A stretch of DNA of 64,000 nt from an uncultured Collinsella sp. (GCA_902470905.1 CABRIC010000002.1:13061-77060); one strand, 5' to 3'. Positions 24,863-34,306 are shown, counted from the stretch's first letter. Notes: generated from the letters alone by a model not told the origin. Numbers and translations are program-made.

Positions 24863-25636
24863 ATGGGCAACTTGAACAACGGCGCGCTCGAGCGCAACGA
24901 CTCACGTCGCGTGGCGCTTGTCACGGGCGGCTCGCGCGGCATCGGTCGCGCTTGTGCCGTGGGCCTGGCGGAGGACGGCTTTGATATCGCCGTCGTCTAT
25001 GCCGGTAGCGCAGATGCGGCGCGCGAGACGTGCGAAGCCTGTGAGGCGGCTGGCGCCACGGCGCGCGCATATCAATGTGACGTGGCCGACCCCGCTGCCG
25101 TCAACGCGTGCGTGGAAGCGGTCCTCAACGACTTTGGCTTCATTTGGGCGCTCGTCAACAACGCTGGCATCACCCGCGATGGCCTGCTCATGCGCATGGG
25201 CGATGACGCCTTCGATCGCGTGCTCGATGTCAATCTTAAAGGAACGTTTAACACGACGCGCGCGCTCACCAAGACCTTTATGCGCCAGCGCGGCGGTTGC
25301 GTCATCAACATGAGCTCGGTTGTGGGCCTGATGGGCAATGCCGGGCAGGCCAACTACGCCGCCTCCAAGGCGGGCGTCATCGGTCTGACCAAGGCGGTGG
25401 CGCGCGAGCTTGCGCCACGCGGCGTACGAGTGAACGCGGTCGCCCCCGGGTTTGTCGAGACCGATATGACGGCAAAGCTATCGGATAAGGTTCGCGCGGC
25501 AACCGAGGAGCAGATTCCCCTAAAGCGCATGGCGCACCCCGAGGAAGTGGCCGGCGTGGTGCGCTTTTTGGCGAGTGATGCGGCTGCCTACATTACGGGC
25601 GAGGTCGTGCGCGTCGACGGCGGAATGGCGATGTAG
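24863..25636 (+). CDS. fabG: 3-oxoacyl-ACP reductase
   Basis: A 257-residue short-chain dehydrogenase with the NADPH-binding TGGSRGIGRA (residues 21-30), LVNNAGITRD near 98, and catalytic Ser152, Tyr165 and Lys169 in SSVVGLMGNAGQANYAASK. It reduces 3-oxoacyl-ACP. ATG 24863 follows AAAGGAATG. The first 15 residues are a non-conserved extension before RRVALVTGG. Confidence 0.95.
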   Translation: MGNLNNGALERNDSRRVALVTGGSRGIGRACAVGLAEDGFDIAVVYAGSADAARETCEACEAAGATARAYQCDVADPAAVNACVEAVLNDFGFIWALVNNAGITRDGLLMRMGDDAFDRVLDVNLKGTFNTTRALTKTFMRQRGGCVINMSSVVGLMGNAGQANYAASKAGVIGLTKAVARELAPRGVRVNAVAPGFVETDMTAKLSDKVRAATEEQIPLKRMAHPEEVAGVVRFLASDAAAYITGEVVRVDGGMAM

Positions 25637-25675
25637 AAACCAGAGCCGAACAACGGCTTGAATGAGGAGACCATG

Positions 25676-26923
25676 ATGGAACAGAGAGTTGCAATCACCG
25701 GTATCGGTGCCGTATCGCCGCTCGGTAACACGGCGCTTGCTACCTGGGCGGCCATGTGCGCCGGCACGTGCGGCATCGGCCCGATCACGCACTTCGATAC
25801 CGATGCGTTTGCCGTTAAGGTGGCGGCCGAGGTCAAGGGTTTTGACGGCAACGAGTACTTTGGCAAGCGTGACGCCAAGCACCTGGACCCCTGCGTTCAG
25901 TTTGCCCTGGCAGCGTCGGACGAGGCCATGCACGATGCGGGCTTTGATGTCGAGGGCGCCATCGATCGCGAGCGCCTGGGCGTCTACGTGGGTTCGGGCG
26001 TGGGCGGCATGCAGACACTCGTCGACAACGTCCACACGATCGCCGATCGGGGACCTCGCCGCGCATCGCCCTATATGATTGCGATGATGATTCCCAATAT
26101 GGCGTCGGGCAATATCGCGATCCGCCACAAGGCAAAAGGCCCGACCCTGCCCGTGGTGACTGCGTGCGCGACTTCGGCCCATGCCGTGGGCGAGGCGTTC
26201 CGCGCCATCAAGCACGGCTATGCCGATGCAATCCTGGCTGGCGGCGCCGAGGCCGCAATCATTCCCGATGCCGTTGCGGGCTTTACGTCCTGCCGTGCAC
26301 TCACCACTAATCCTGACCCGTCGACGGCATGCCGTCCGTTCGATGCGAATCGCGACGGCTTTGTGATGGGCGAGGGCGCCTGCGTGCTGGTACTCGAGAG
26401 CATGGAACACGCGCTGGCTCGCGGGGCGCACATTTATGCCGAGGTCGTGGGCTACGGCAACACCGATGATGCCTATCACATCACGAGCCCCGATCCCGAG
26501 GCCGCCGGCATTGCCCGCGCGATATCGCTGGCGGTTGCCGAGGGCGACGTTAAGCCTTCCGAGGGTCTCTACATCAATGCCCACGGCACCTCGACCAAGC
26601 TCAACGATTCGTCCGAGACGGCGGGCATCAAGCGAGCGCTCGGCGAGGACGCGGCACGAGCCGCGCACGTCTCGTCGACCAAGTCGATGACCGGCCATAT
26701 GATCGGTGCCACGGGTGCCATCGAGGTCATGGCCTGTGCCATGGCGCTCGAGCAGGGCGTGGTGCCGCCGACCATTAACTACCACACACCCGATCCCGCC
26801 TGCGATCTTGACTACACGCCCAATCGCGCGGTTCGCGCCGACCTTACCTGGGCGCTTTCGACCAATCTGGGCTTTGGCGGACACAATGCCGCCATCGCGC
26901 TGCGTAGATATGCAAGGAGCTAG
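25676..26923 (+). CDS. fabF: 3-oxoacyl-ACP synthase II
   Basis: A 415-residue condensing enzyme starting MEQRVAITGIGAVSPLGN. The Cys-His-His triad is Cys164 in TACATSAHA, one His in NAHGTSTKLND near 304 and one in KSMTGHMIGATG near 341. It elongates acyl-ACP chains. ATG 25676 is chosen for its spacing from GAGGAG over ATG 25673. Confidence 0.95.
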   Translation: MEQRVAITGIGAVSPLGNTALATWAAMCAGTCGIGPITHFDTDAFAVKVAAEVKGFDGNEYFGKRDAKHLDPCVQFALAASDEAMHDAGFDVEGAIDRERLGVYVGSGVGGMQTLVDNVHTIADRGPRRASPYMIAMMIPNMASGNIAIRHKAKGPTLPVVTACATSAHAVGEAFRAIKHGYADAILAGGAEAAIIPDAVAGFTSCRALTTNPDPSTACRPFDANRDGFVMGEGACVLVLESMEHALARGAHIYAEVVGYGNTDDAYHITSPDPEAAGIARAISLAVAEGDVKPSEGLYINAHGTSTKLNDSSETAGIKRALGEDAARAAHVSSTKSMTGHMIGATGAIEVMACAMALEQGVVPPTINYHTPDPACDLDYTPNRAVRADLTWALSTNLGFGGHNAAIALRRYARS

Positions 26924-26926
26924 AGC

Positions 26927-27403
26927 ATGGATTCCAAAAGACTTGCCGAGATAGCCGATGTTATGGAGGACCGCGGCCTCACGCGCGTGCGCGTTGAGGA
27001 GCCCGATGGCACCGCGGTCGAGCTCGAGCGCGCGAGCGCCGCACAGCCGGTTGCCGTGCCCATGCCTATGCCGGGTGCCGTGACTGCTCCGGCGGTGGCT
27101 CCTGTCGCCATGCCTGCTGCCGCACCGGAGCCCGCCGCGCAGGCGCCTGTCGCCGCACCGGAGCCCAAGGGCACCGAGGTGACCGCTCCCATGGTCGGCG
27201 TTTTCTATGCTGCCCCGGCGCCGGGCGACGAGCCGTTTGTGCACGTGGGCTCCAAGGTCAAGGCCGGTGAGACCCTCTGCATCATCGAGGCCATGAAGGT
27301 TCTCAACGAGGTGACGGCCGAGGCAGACGGCGAGGTGCTCGAGATCTGCGTGGCCGACGGCGACCTCGTGGAGTTTGGCAGCTGCCTCATGAGGATCGGA
27401 TAG
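26927..27403 (+). CDS. accB: biotin carboxyl carrier protein of acetyl-CoA carboxylase
   Basis: A 158-residue protein with an N-terminal helical segment, a Pro/Ala-rich linker (about residues 40-80) and a C-terminal biotinyl domain, in which Lys124 of EAMKVLNEV is the biotinylation site. It begins 3 bases after the fabF stop. The ligase that would modify it is encoded divergently at the head of the operon. Confidence 0.95.
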   Translation: MDSKRLAEIADVMEDRGLTRVRVEEPDGTAVELERASAAQPVAVPMPMPGAVTAPAVAPVAMPAAAPEPAAQAPVAAPEPKGTEVTAPMVGVFYAAPAPGDEPFVHVGSKVKAGETLCIIEAMKVLNEVTAEADGEVLEICVADGDLVEFGSCLMRIG

Positions 27404-27412
27404 GTGATATCC

Positions 27413-27835
27413 ATGAACAAAGAAGAGCTCAAGAAGCTGTTGCCGCATCGTGAGCCGATGCTTTTGCTCGACGAAGCCGAGCTAGTGGGCGACGAGGCCC
27501 ACGGCAAGATCACGATTACGGGCGACGAGTACTTTTTGCAGGGGCATTTTCCGGGAAACCCGGTCGTCCCCGGCGTGATCCAGTGCGAGATGCTCGCCCA
27601 GAACTGCTGCGTGCTGCTGATGGGCGATGAGGAGGCGCGCGGCGCGACGCCGTTCTACACGAGTCTGGACAAGGTGCGCTTTAAGCGTCCGGTGCGCCCG
27701 GGCGACACGGTGGATTTGGTGTGCTCCATCACGCGTGCGCGCGGGCCGTTCCGCTTTGCGACGGGTACTGCGAGCGTCAACGGTGAGGTTTGCTGCCGCG
27801 CCGATATGTCTTTTGCACTCATGCACGAAAGTTAA
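27413..27835 (+). CDS. fabZ: 3-hydroxyacyl-ACP dehydratase
   Basis: A 140-residue hot-dog-fold protein with the helix motif HFPGNPVVPGV (catalytic His45) and Glu59 in IQCEMLAQ. It dehydrates 3-hydroxyacyl-ACP. ATG 27413 is used; a GTG at 27404, directly after accB, is an alternative that adds three residues. Confidence 0.94.
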   Translation: MNKEELKKLLPHREPMLLLDEAELVGDEAHGKITITGDEYFLQGHFPGNPVVPGVIQCEMLAQNCCVLLMGDEEARGATPFYTSLDKVRFKRPVRPGDTVDLVCSITRARGPFRFATGTASVNGEVCCRADMSFALMHES

Positions 27836-27845
27836 GGAAGGCTTC

Positions 27846-29189
27846 ATGTTCGACAAAGTGCTCATCGCCAACCGCGGCGAGGTTGCGGTCCGTGTTATCC
27901 GCGCGTGCCGCGATATGGGCATCAAGACCGTCGCCGTTTATTCCACGGCCGATGCGGACGCGCTGCACGTGCAGCTCGCCGACGAGGCGTATTGCATCGG
28001 CGGCCCGCGTCTTGCCGAGAGCTACCTCAACGACGATGCCGTGCTCACCTGTGCCGTGAAGTCGGGGGTAAAGGCGATCCATCCCGGCTACGGTTTCTTT
28101 TCCGAGAAGGCGAGCTTCGTGCGCGACTGCGACAAGTATGGCCTGGCGTTTGTTGGTCCTTCGGCCGAGGTAATCGACAGCATGGGTGACAAGGACGCCG
28201 CACGTCGAACGGCTGCCGCGGCGGGCGTGCCCATCGTGCCGGGCTGCGATTTGCTCAAAAGCCCCGAGGAGGCGACAGCCGAGGCCGAGCGCATTGGCTG
28301 CCCCGTGCTTATTAAGGCGCGCGCGGGCGGCGGCGGTCGCGGTATTCGCAAGGTCGAGCGCGTGGAAGATGCGGCAAAGGCCTTTATTGAAGCACGTGCC
28401 GAGGGCGAGGCCGTTTTTGGCGACGGCGAGTGCTACATGGAGAAGTTCGTCGCGCCGGCCCACCACGTCGAGGTGCAGATTATGGCCGATAAGCAGGGCC
28501 ATGTGTTTTCGCTCGGCGAGCGCGAATGCTCGGTGCAGCGCCGCAACCAAAAGCTGATCGAGGAGAGCCCCGCGCCGTGCCTCGACGGACACGACGGCAT
28601 TCGTGCTTGCATGCACAAGGCAGCGCGTGACCTGGCTCGTGCCGTTGGCTACGAAGGAGCCGGTACCATCGAGTTCCTGTATTCGGACGACGGCAATTTC
28701 TACTTTATGGAAATGAACACGCGCTTGCAGGTGGAGCATCCGGTTACGGAGTTTGTGACCGATACCGACTTGGTCAAGTGGCAGCTGCGCGTGGCAGCCG
28801 GCCAACCTCTGCCCTTTGAGCAAGAGGACATGCCGGTCCGCAACCACGCCATGGAGTGCCGCATCAATGCCGAAACGCCGGACTTTCTGCCGTCATGTGG
28901 AACGGTCACCACGTTGCGCGTGCCGGGCGGTCCGCGCGTGCGCTGGGATTCCGCCATGTTTACCGGTGCGACAGTTCCGCCGTACTACGACTCCATGCTC
29001 GGCAAGCTCATCGTGTGTGCGCCCACGCGTGATGGAGCCATTCGCAAGATGCGCTCGGCCCTGGGCGAGCTCGTGATTGAAGGCGTGAGCGAAAACAGCG
29101 AGCTTCAGCTCGACGTGCTGGCAAACGACGAGTTCTTGTCGGGCATGTACCACACCGATCTGATGGGGCATCTCTATGCTGATGAATAG
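27846..29189 (+). CDS. accC: acetyl-CoA carboxylase, biotin carboxylase subunit
   Basis: A 447-residue ATP-grasp enzyme: FDKVLIANRGEVAVRVIRA at the N terminus, HPGYGFFSEKA near residue 82, the Gly-rich loop ARAGGGGRGI near 160 and EMNTRLQVEHPVTE near 290. It carboxylates the biotin of AccB. Its end overlaps the start of accDA by 14 bases. Confidence 0.96.
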   Translation: MFDKVLIANRGEVAVRVIRACRDMGIKTVAVYSTADADALHVQLADEAYCIGGPRLAESYLNDDAVLTCAVKSGVKAIHPGYGFFSEKASFVRDCDKYGLAFVGPSAEVIDSMGDKDAARRTAAAAGVPIVPGCDLLKSPEEATAEAERIGCPVLIKARAGGGGRGIRKVERVEDAAKAFIEARAEGEAVFGDGECYMEKFVAPAHHVEVQIMADKQGHVFSLGERECSVQRRNQKLIEESPAPCLDGHDGIRACMHKAARDLARAVGYEGAGTIEFLYSDDGNFYFMEMNTRLQVEHPVTEFVTDTDLVKWQLRVAAGQPLPFEQEDMPVRNHAMECRINAETPDFLPSCGTVTTLRVPGGPRVRWDSAMFTGATVPPYYDSMLGKLIVCAPTRDGAIRKMRSALGELVIEGVSENSELQLDVLANDEFLSGMYHTDLMGHLYADE

Positions 29190-30900
29190 AAAAGCGAAGA
29201 CGGTCAACGTCCTCGAGGGGCCGATGACCGAGTCGTGCGCCGAGTTTCCCGCGCGCCACGTGTTTATCAAGTGCCCGGAGTGCCGCCGCGTGATCGATGA
29301 GGCACGCCTGCACGACAACCTCGAGGTCTGCCCTCGTTGCGGCAAACACTTTCGCGTGAGCGGTCGCGCGCGCATGCGCATGACGGTCGACGAGGGCATG
29401 TTTGAGGAATGGGATGCCAATCTGGCGTCGGAGGACTTCCTCTCGTTTCCCGGCTATGCCGACAAGCTCAAGAGCGTGAGCGAGCGTTCGGGCGAGCGTG
29501 ATGCCGTTGTGTGCGGCAGGGGCGAAATCTGCGGTTGCGATACGGCGCTCTTCTTTATGGACGCCAACTTTATGATGGGCTCGATGGGTTCCGTGGTGGG
29601 CGAGAAGATCTGTCGCACATTTGAGCGCGCGGCCGAGCTGGGATTGCCAGTTGTCGGCTTTACCGTTTCGGGCGGTGCGCGCATGCAAGAGGGCGTGACC
29701 TCGCTTATGCAGATGGCCAAGATTTCTGCGGCGGTTAGGCGCCATAGCGAGGCAGGCGGCCTGTATATCACGGTGCTCACTGACCCCACGACCGGAGGCG
29801 TAACCGCGAGCTTTGCCATGGAGGGCGACATTATCCTGGCCGAGCCCGATGCCCTGACGGCATTTGCCGGCCCGCGCGTGATCGAGCAGAACATGCACAA
29901 GCGTCTGCCCAAGGGATTCCAGCGCTCCGAGTTTTTGCTGGAGCACGGCTTTTGCGATGCCGTTGTTCCGCGTGGCGAGATTGCGCTCACGGTAGGCGAG
30001 CTGCTGGCACTGCACGAAGGGCACGCGCCCGGCCTGGGGGCTCCGCACGAGATTGTGCATACGGGTCGTCGCGGCAAAAAGCTGGGACACTTGTTCAAGC
30101 GCTCGACCGCACCAAAAACCGCGCTCGAGATTGTCAAGCAGACCCGCTCGGCAGATCGCGCCACGGCGGGCGAGATGATCTCGCTGGGCCTGGATGGATT
30201 TGTGGAGCTGCATGGCGACCGTTACTTTGGCGACGACGCCGCCGTGGTGGCTGGCATTGGCTGGAAAGACGGGCGACCCGTGACGGTTATCGCCGTCGAG
30301 CGCGGTACCACGACCAAAGAGCGCATGCGTCGCAACTTTGGTATGGCACATCCCGAGGGCTACCGCAAAGCGCGTCGCCTTATGCGCCAGGCCGAAAAGT
30401 TTGGTCGACCGGTTCTGTGTCTGGTCGATACTTCGGGCGCGTTTTGCGGCATCGGTGCCGAGGAGCGCGGCCAGGGCGAGGCGATTGCCCAGAATCTCAT
30501 GGAGATGAGCGGCCTTAAGACGCCGATTGTCTCGGTGGTGACAGGCGAGGGCGGCTCTGGTGGCGCGCTGGCGCTGTCCGTGGCCGACCGCATCCTGATG
30601 CTCTCGAGCTCGGCCTATTCGGTCGTGAGCCCCGAGGCCTGTGCGTCGATCCTGTGGAAGGATACCGAGCGCGCGGATGAGGCCGCCGAGGCGCTTAAGC
30701 TCACGGCCCCCGATCTGTTGGCGCTCGACATCATCGACGGCATTGTTGACGATAGGGGTCTGTCGCATGAGGAGATCGCCCGTGCCGTCATGTCCTCGGC
30801 ATTTGATGCCTTCGATACGCTTGGACGGCTCGACGACGCGACCCTCACAAACCTCCGCTACGAAAAGTACCGCGCAATCGGTCAGTACCGCACGATGTGA
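29176..30900 (+). CDS. accDA: acetyl-CoA carboxylase carboxyltransferase, fused beta-alpha subunits
   Basis: A 574-residue fusion. The N-terminal half is AccD-like, with zinc-finger cysteines 33, 36, 52 and 55 (CPEC...CPRC) and the crotonase-type core GFTVSGGARMQEG. The C-terminal half, from about residue 290 (LEIVKQTRSADR), is AccA-like, with GDRYFGDDAAVV and GEGGSGGALALSVADRI. It moves the carboxyl group from biotin to acetyl-CoA to give malonyl-CoA. The stop codon lies inside the left arm of a GGGAC-core hairpin. Confidence 0.95.
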   Translation: MLMNRKAKTVNVLEGPMTESCAEFPARHVFIKCPECRRVIDEARLHDNLEVCPRCGKHFRVSGRARMRMTVDEGMFEEWDANLASEDFLSFPGYADKLKSVSERSGERDAVVCGRGEICGCDTALFFMDANFMMGSMGSVVGEKICRTFERAAELGLPVVGFTVSGGARMQEGVTSLMQMAKISAAVRRHSEAGGLYITVLTDPTTGGVTASFAMEGDIILAEPDALTAFAGPRVIEQNMHKRLPKGFQRSEFLLEHGFCDAVVPRGEIALTVGELLALHEGHAPGLGAPHEIVHTGRRGKKLGHLFKRSTAPKTALEIVKQTRSADRATAGEMISLGLDGFVELHGDRYFGDDAAVVAGIGWKDGRPVTVIAVERGTTTKERMRRNFGMAHPEGYRKARRLMRQAEKFGRPVLCLVDTSGAFCGIGAEERGQGEAIAQNLMEMSGLKTPIVSVVTGEGGSGGALALSVADRILMLSSSAYSVVSPEACASILWKDTERADEAAEALKLTAPDLLALDIIDGIVDDRGLSHEEIARAVMSSAFDAFDTLGRLDDATLTNLRYEKYRAIGQYRTM

Positions 30901-30926
30901 CAAAGGGACAGCCCACATGTCACATT
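30894..30926. repeat. GGGAC-core hairpin at the end of accDA
   Basis: ATGTGACA and TGTCACAT pair around AAGGGACAGCCCACA. The left arm contains the last codon and stop of accDA. A similar GGGGACAGCCCCGCATGTCACATT lies at 32169-32191, just after the next gene, with a degraded left arm. Confidence 0.65.
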
Positions 30927-30940
30927 GGGAAAGGCGTTCC

Positions 30941-32155
30941 ATGTCACAAGGTTCTAACACCACGTTTGCAACGACGGTTTCATCAAACGCCATGGCCGTG
31001 GTGGACTATCTGTCCAAAAGTATGATGTCGGCGCTGCCCTTTATTGTCTGCGCGGCGTTGTTCCGCACCGTTGCCGTCATTATGGGCGAAGGCATGCTGG
31101 GCCTGTGGCCTGCCGATTCCGAAATCTATCGCCTGTTCTACAGTTGGCTCTATAACGCCGGCTACTACTTTTTGCCCATTTATCTTGGTTGGGCGGCCGC
31201 CCGCCAACTCGGTTGCTCGGAGCAGCTGGGCATGATGCTGGGCGGCGTATTGATTGCGCCCGATCTGCTTAAGCTCGTCGATGCCGCATCGACGATGGGG
31301 GCATCGATGACTTCCGTGTATGGTCTGCTTCCCGCGCCGGTCAACGATTACACGACGACTGTTATTCCGGTTCTCATCTCGGTGCCCGTGCTATGGCGAG
31401 TGGAGTGTTTCTTTCAGCGCGTTATCCCTAAGGCCGTGGCGTTTTCGTTCGTTCCGTTTGCGACCATGCTCGTCATGGTTCCGGTTTCGCTGTGTGTCAC
31501 GGCGCCGGCGGGCAGCTATCTGGGCATGCTGTTGGGCCAGCTTATGTTTATGCTTGGCAATTCCGGTGGCATCGTGTCGCTGCTTACGCTCATGGGGCTT
31601 GCCGCGGGCTGGGAGTTCCTTAAGATCGCGGGTGTCAGTAACGTTGTCCTATCGCTTGCCTATGCGCAGTTCATGAGTGTGGGAACGGATTCGTGCATCT
31701 TGATCGCCGCGACTATGGCGACGTTTGCCGTTTGGGGTATGCCCTTTGGCGCGTCGCTCCGCGTTGCGGATAAGGACGAGAAGGCGCTCATGCTTGGCTA
31801 TTCGATCTCGGGCGTGCTTGGCGGTGTAAGCGAGCCGGCGCTGTACGGCTGCGGCTTTAAATATGGCAGGTGCCTGACGTGCATGGCCATTGGCGGCGCC
31901 GTCGGAGGCCTTGTTGCGGCCGTGGGCCACGTTACGGCCTATACCATCGGCATGACGAATGTCCTCATGGTTATTGGCTTTGCCACGGGCGGCATCTCGA
32001 ACCTGCTGTGGTGTTGCGTTGCCGGCGGCACGGCATTTGCGGCGTCTGCGGCGCTGAGCTACTGCTTTGGTGTGGTGCCGACGAAGGGACAGGCGACGGG
32101 GGACGGAGCCGATTCGCCCAAAACCTCGAAGAGCGTGGCCGAGGCAAGCGCATAA
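30941..32155 (+). CDS. PTS transporter subunit EIIC (orphan)
   Basis: A 404-residue polytopic membrane protein of the glucose/sucrose-type EIIC family. It has about ten hydrophobic helices and GVLGGVSEPALYGCGFKYGR near residue 295, the counterpart of the GITEPAIYG substrate-site motif. There is no fused EIIB or EIIA and none nearby, so phosphorylation would need domains encoded elsewhere, or the protein may work differently. ATG 30941 follows GGAAAGG; the frame is open upstream into accDA. Its substrate is unknown. Confidence 0.82.
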   Translation: MSQGSNTTFATTVSSNAMAVVDYLSKSMMSALPFIVCAALFRTVAVIMGEGMLGLWPADSEIYRLFYSWLYNAGYYFLPIYLGWAAARQLGCSEQLGMMLGGVLIAPDLLKLVDAASTMGASMTSVYGLLPAPVNDYTTTVIPVLISVPVLWRVECFFQRVIPKAVAFSFVPFATMLVMVPVSLCVTAPAGSYLGMLLGQLMFMLGNSGGIVSLLTLMGLAAGWEFLKIAGVSNVVLSLAYAQFMSVGTDSCILIAATMATFAVWGMPFGASLRVADKDEKALMLGYSISGVLGGVSEPALYGCGFKYGRCLTCMAIGGAVGGLVAAVGHVTAYTIGMTNVLMVIGFATGGISNLLWCCVAGGTAFAASAALSYCFGVVPTKGQATGDGADSPKTSKSVAEASA

Positions 32156-32168
32156 ATCGATCGACAAG

Positions 32169-32191
32169 GGGACAGCCCCGCATGTCACATT
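32169..32191. repeat. GGGAC-core element, degraded
   Basis: GGGGACAGCCCCGCATGTCACATT-like sequence, 13 bases after the EIIC stop, matches the core and right arm of the element at the accDA end; the left arm is no longer complementary. Confidence 0.5.
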
Positions 32192-32223
32192 CCAAGGCCG
32201 TGGCCCGTGTGGGTTGCGGCCTT

Positions 32224-32252
32224 TTGTATCTGGGGGACAAAGTGGCTACACT
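32224..32252 (+). promoter_or_regulatory. candidate promoter of the CDF transporter gene
   Basis: TTGTAT (32224-32229) and TACACT (32247-32252) with a 17-base spacer, 47 bases before the start codon. Confidence 0.45.
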
Positions 32253-32298
32253 ACAATCCGTTTGAGCAATAGATATATAGGTAGTACCGTGGGGGCGG

Positions 32299-33459
32299 AT
32301 GCAGATGGTCGAGTGGATTGTTCGTCGTGCGCAGGGCGACCGTGCACGTGTGGGTACGTTGACGGGCATGGTGTGTATTGTCGCCAATGTGGCACTATGC
32401 GCTGCGAAGGGTGCAATTGGCGTGCTGTCGGGATCGGTTTCGATTGTGGCGGATGCCATGAACAACCTGTCCGATGCCAGCTCGAATATCGTGAGCGTGC
32501 TGGGCTTTAAGCTGGCGAGCAAGCCGGCCGACCCCGAGCATCCTTACGGCCACGGTCGCTACGAGTATCTCTCGGGTCTGGTCGTGGCGGCGCTCGTGCT
32601 GCTGATTGGCGTTGAACTGGTGAAGTCCTCGGTTGAGCGCGTCATCCACCCCGAACCTGTCGAGTTCTCGCTTGCCCTGGTGGCAGTTCTAGTGCTTTCG
32701 ATGGTCGTAAAGCTTTGGATGGCGGCCCTCAACCAAAAGCTCGGTGATCGCATTGAGTCCGAGACGCTGCATGCGACCGCGCAGGATTCCAAGAACGATG
32801 TTCTTGCCACGGGCGCCGTACTGGCGTGCGCAATTGTTTCGCAGGTGACGGGCATCAACCTTGACGCTTGGGTCGGCCTTGCCGTTGGTGCTTATATTGG
32901 CTGGAGCGGTTTTGAACTCATCCAGGATACGGTGAGCCCGCTTTTGGGCCAGACGCCCGATCCTAAGCTGGTCAAGCACATTCGAGACAAGATCATGAGC
33001 TATCCCGGCGTTTTGGGCGTTCACGATCTGATGGTTCACGATTACGGCCCGGGCAGGAAGTTCGCAAGCGCTCACGCCGAGATGGCAGCCGAGGCCAGCC
33101 CTCTGGAAAGCCATGACACGCTCGATAACATCGAGCAGGCGTTTAGGAACGAAGACGGCATGATTGTCACGCTTCACTACGATCCCATCGTGACCGATGA
33201 CCCCAAGCTGGCGAGCATGCGTTTACGCATCAACGCTATGGCTCAAGAGATCGATAGCCGCCTTTCGATTCATGACCTGCGCTGCGTGCCGGGTCCTACG
33301 CACACCAACGTGATCTTTGACTGCGTGCGACCCTCGGATCTGCAGATGAGCGCCGAGGACCTAAAGCGCGCGCTGGCGAAACGGGTCGAATCGGAATATC
33401 CCAAGTCGATTGCCAAGATCACGATCGACGAAGACTACGTAGGCCATACCCACGAGTAG
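32299..33459 (+). CDS. cation diffusion facilitator (CDF) metal exporter
   Basis: A 386-residue protein with six predicted membrane helices and a C-terminal cytoplasmic domain. The helix II motif is NNLSD (Asn55-x3-Asp59, within ADAMNNLSDASS). The helix V motif is QDSKNDV, Asp-x3-Asp. Zinc CDFs typically carry His-x3-Asp in helix V, so manganese or iron export is more likely, by family knowledge. The C-terminal extension beyond about residue 290 adds a second ferredoxin-like segment. ATG 32305 is an alternative start. Confidence 0.88.
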   Translation: MQMVEWIVRRAQGDRARVGTLTGMVCIVANVALCAAKGAIGVLSGSVSIVADAMNNLSDASSNIVSVLGFKLASKPADPEHPYGHGRYEYLSGLVVAALVLLIGVELVKSSVERVIHPEPVEFSLALVAVLVLSMVVKLWMAALNQKLGDRIESETLHATAQDSKNDVLATGAVLACAIVSQVTGINLDAWVGLAVGAYIGWSGFELIQDTVSPLLGQTPDPKLVKHIRDKIMSYPGVLGVHDLMVHDYGPGRKFASAHAEMAAEASPLESHDTLDNIEQAFRNEDGMIVTLHYDPIVTDDPKLASMRLRINAMAQEIDSRLSIHDLRCVPGPTHTNVIFDCVRPSDLQMSAEDLKRALAKRVESEYPKSIAKITIDEDYVGHTHE

Positions 33460-33498
33460 GGCTGCGCCGGTAAAGCTGGTTATACAGAAGGGGAGAGC

Positions 33499-34125
33499 AT
33501 GAAGCGTCTATATCTACTCCGCCACGGTCAGACGGAATTCAACGTTAAAAAGCTCGTCCAAGGTCGTTGCGATTCTCCGCTCACCGATTTGGGTCGTCAG
33601 CAGGCACAGACAGCAGCCGCATGGCTCAAGGCCCACGGCGTCGTCCCCGACAAAGTTGTCTCATCACCCTTAGGCCGAGCCATGGACACAGCTCAGCTCG
33701 TCGCATACGAGCTCCTCGGCCCGGACGCAGCAGTCGAGCCCTGCGAAGGCATCATCGAGCGCTGCTATGGAACCTTCGAGGAAGGTCCCCACGACGCATT
33801 GCCTACCGACGTCTGGGATCCTGGCGAGGATTTGGTCCCCTTCGGAGGAGAAGGAAGCCGCGCGCTGCAAGAACGCATGGTAGGCACCCTCACCAATCTC
33901 ATGGGCGCCGAGGGCATCGAAACCCTCCTAGCAGTAAGCCACGGCAGCGCCAGCCGCCAATTCATCAAAGCTGTAGCCCCAGAGGGCTTCGAACTCCCAG
34001 CAAAACTCCCCAACTGCGCCATCATGATCTTCGACTTCGATGAGGCAAAGCCACAAGCAGAAGGCGAGCCAATGCAATGCAAGTTCACCCTCCAGCAAAT
34101 AGTGGACCCCCAACAAAGTAATTAG
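33499..34125 (+). CDS. histidine phosphatase family protein
   Basis: A 208-residue phosphoglycerate-mutase-like protein: LLRHGQTEFN (catalytic His9) at the N terminus, Glu near residue 85 in GIIERCYGTFE and the second His in AVSHGSASRQ near 150. The substrate could be a sugar phosphate or nucleotide; it is not a confirmed glycolytic mutase. GGGGAGAG precedes ATG 33499. From about 33600 the codons shift strongly to A- and C-ending, increasing to the stop 46 bases before element C. Confidence 0.88.
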   Translation: MKRLYLLRHGQTEFNVKKLVQGRCDSPLTDLGRQQAQTAAAWLKAHGVVPDKVVSSPLGRAMDTAQLVAYELLGPDAAVEPCEGIIERCYGTFEEGPHDALPTDVWDPGEDLVPFGGEGSRALQERMVGTLTNLMGAEGIETLLAVSHGSASRQFIKAVAPEGFELPAKLPNCAIMIFDFDEAKPQAEGEPMQCKFTLQQIVDPQQSN

Positions 34126-34170
34126 CTGAGCGAGCAGAGTTAAGCAGACATCAACGTGTCGTCTCCCGAG

Positions 34171-34306
34171 CTTGGCAGAGGGACGGCGAAATAAATTAAG
34201 TTTGTCGCGAGTTCCGCATGCAAAGGAAAGCACTTAATGTGCTTTCCGTCTTGCGCAGGACTGCCCGAGCAGCAAACTTAATTTATTTCGCCGTCCCTCT
34301 GCCAAG
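34171..34306. repeat. long inverted element C
   Basis: Two perfect 34-base arms (34171-34204 and 34273-34306) begin CTTGGCAGAGG and end TTAAGTTTG. The core is TCGCGAGTTCCGCATGC, then the hairpin GGAAAGCAC-TTAAT-GTGCTTTCC, TTGCGCAGGACTG and GAGCAG. Weaker complementarity continues outside (AAGCTCGGGAGAC against AAGCCCAGGCGAC). Core and organisation match elements A and B; the arms are unique to this locus. Confidence 0.87.

Noticed and set aside
25520..27448. A 642-codon minus-strand frame across fabF and accB
   Set aside because: Antisense to well-defined active-site-bearing genes; composition is His/Arg/Gly-rich as expected for a shadow.
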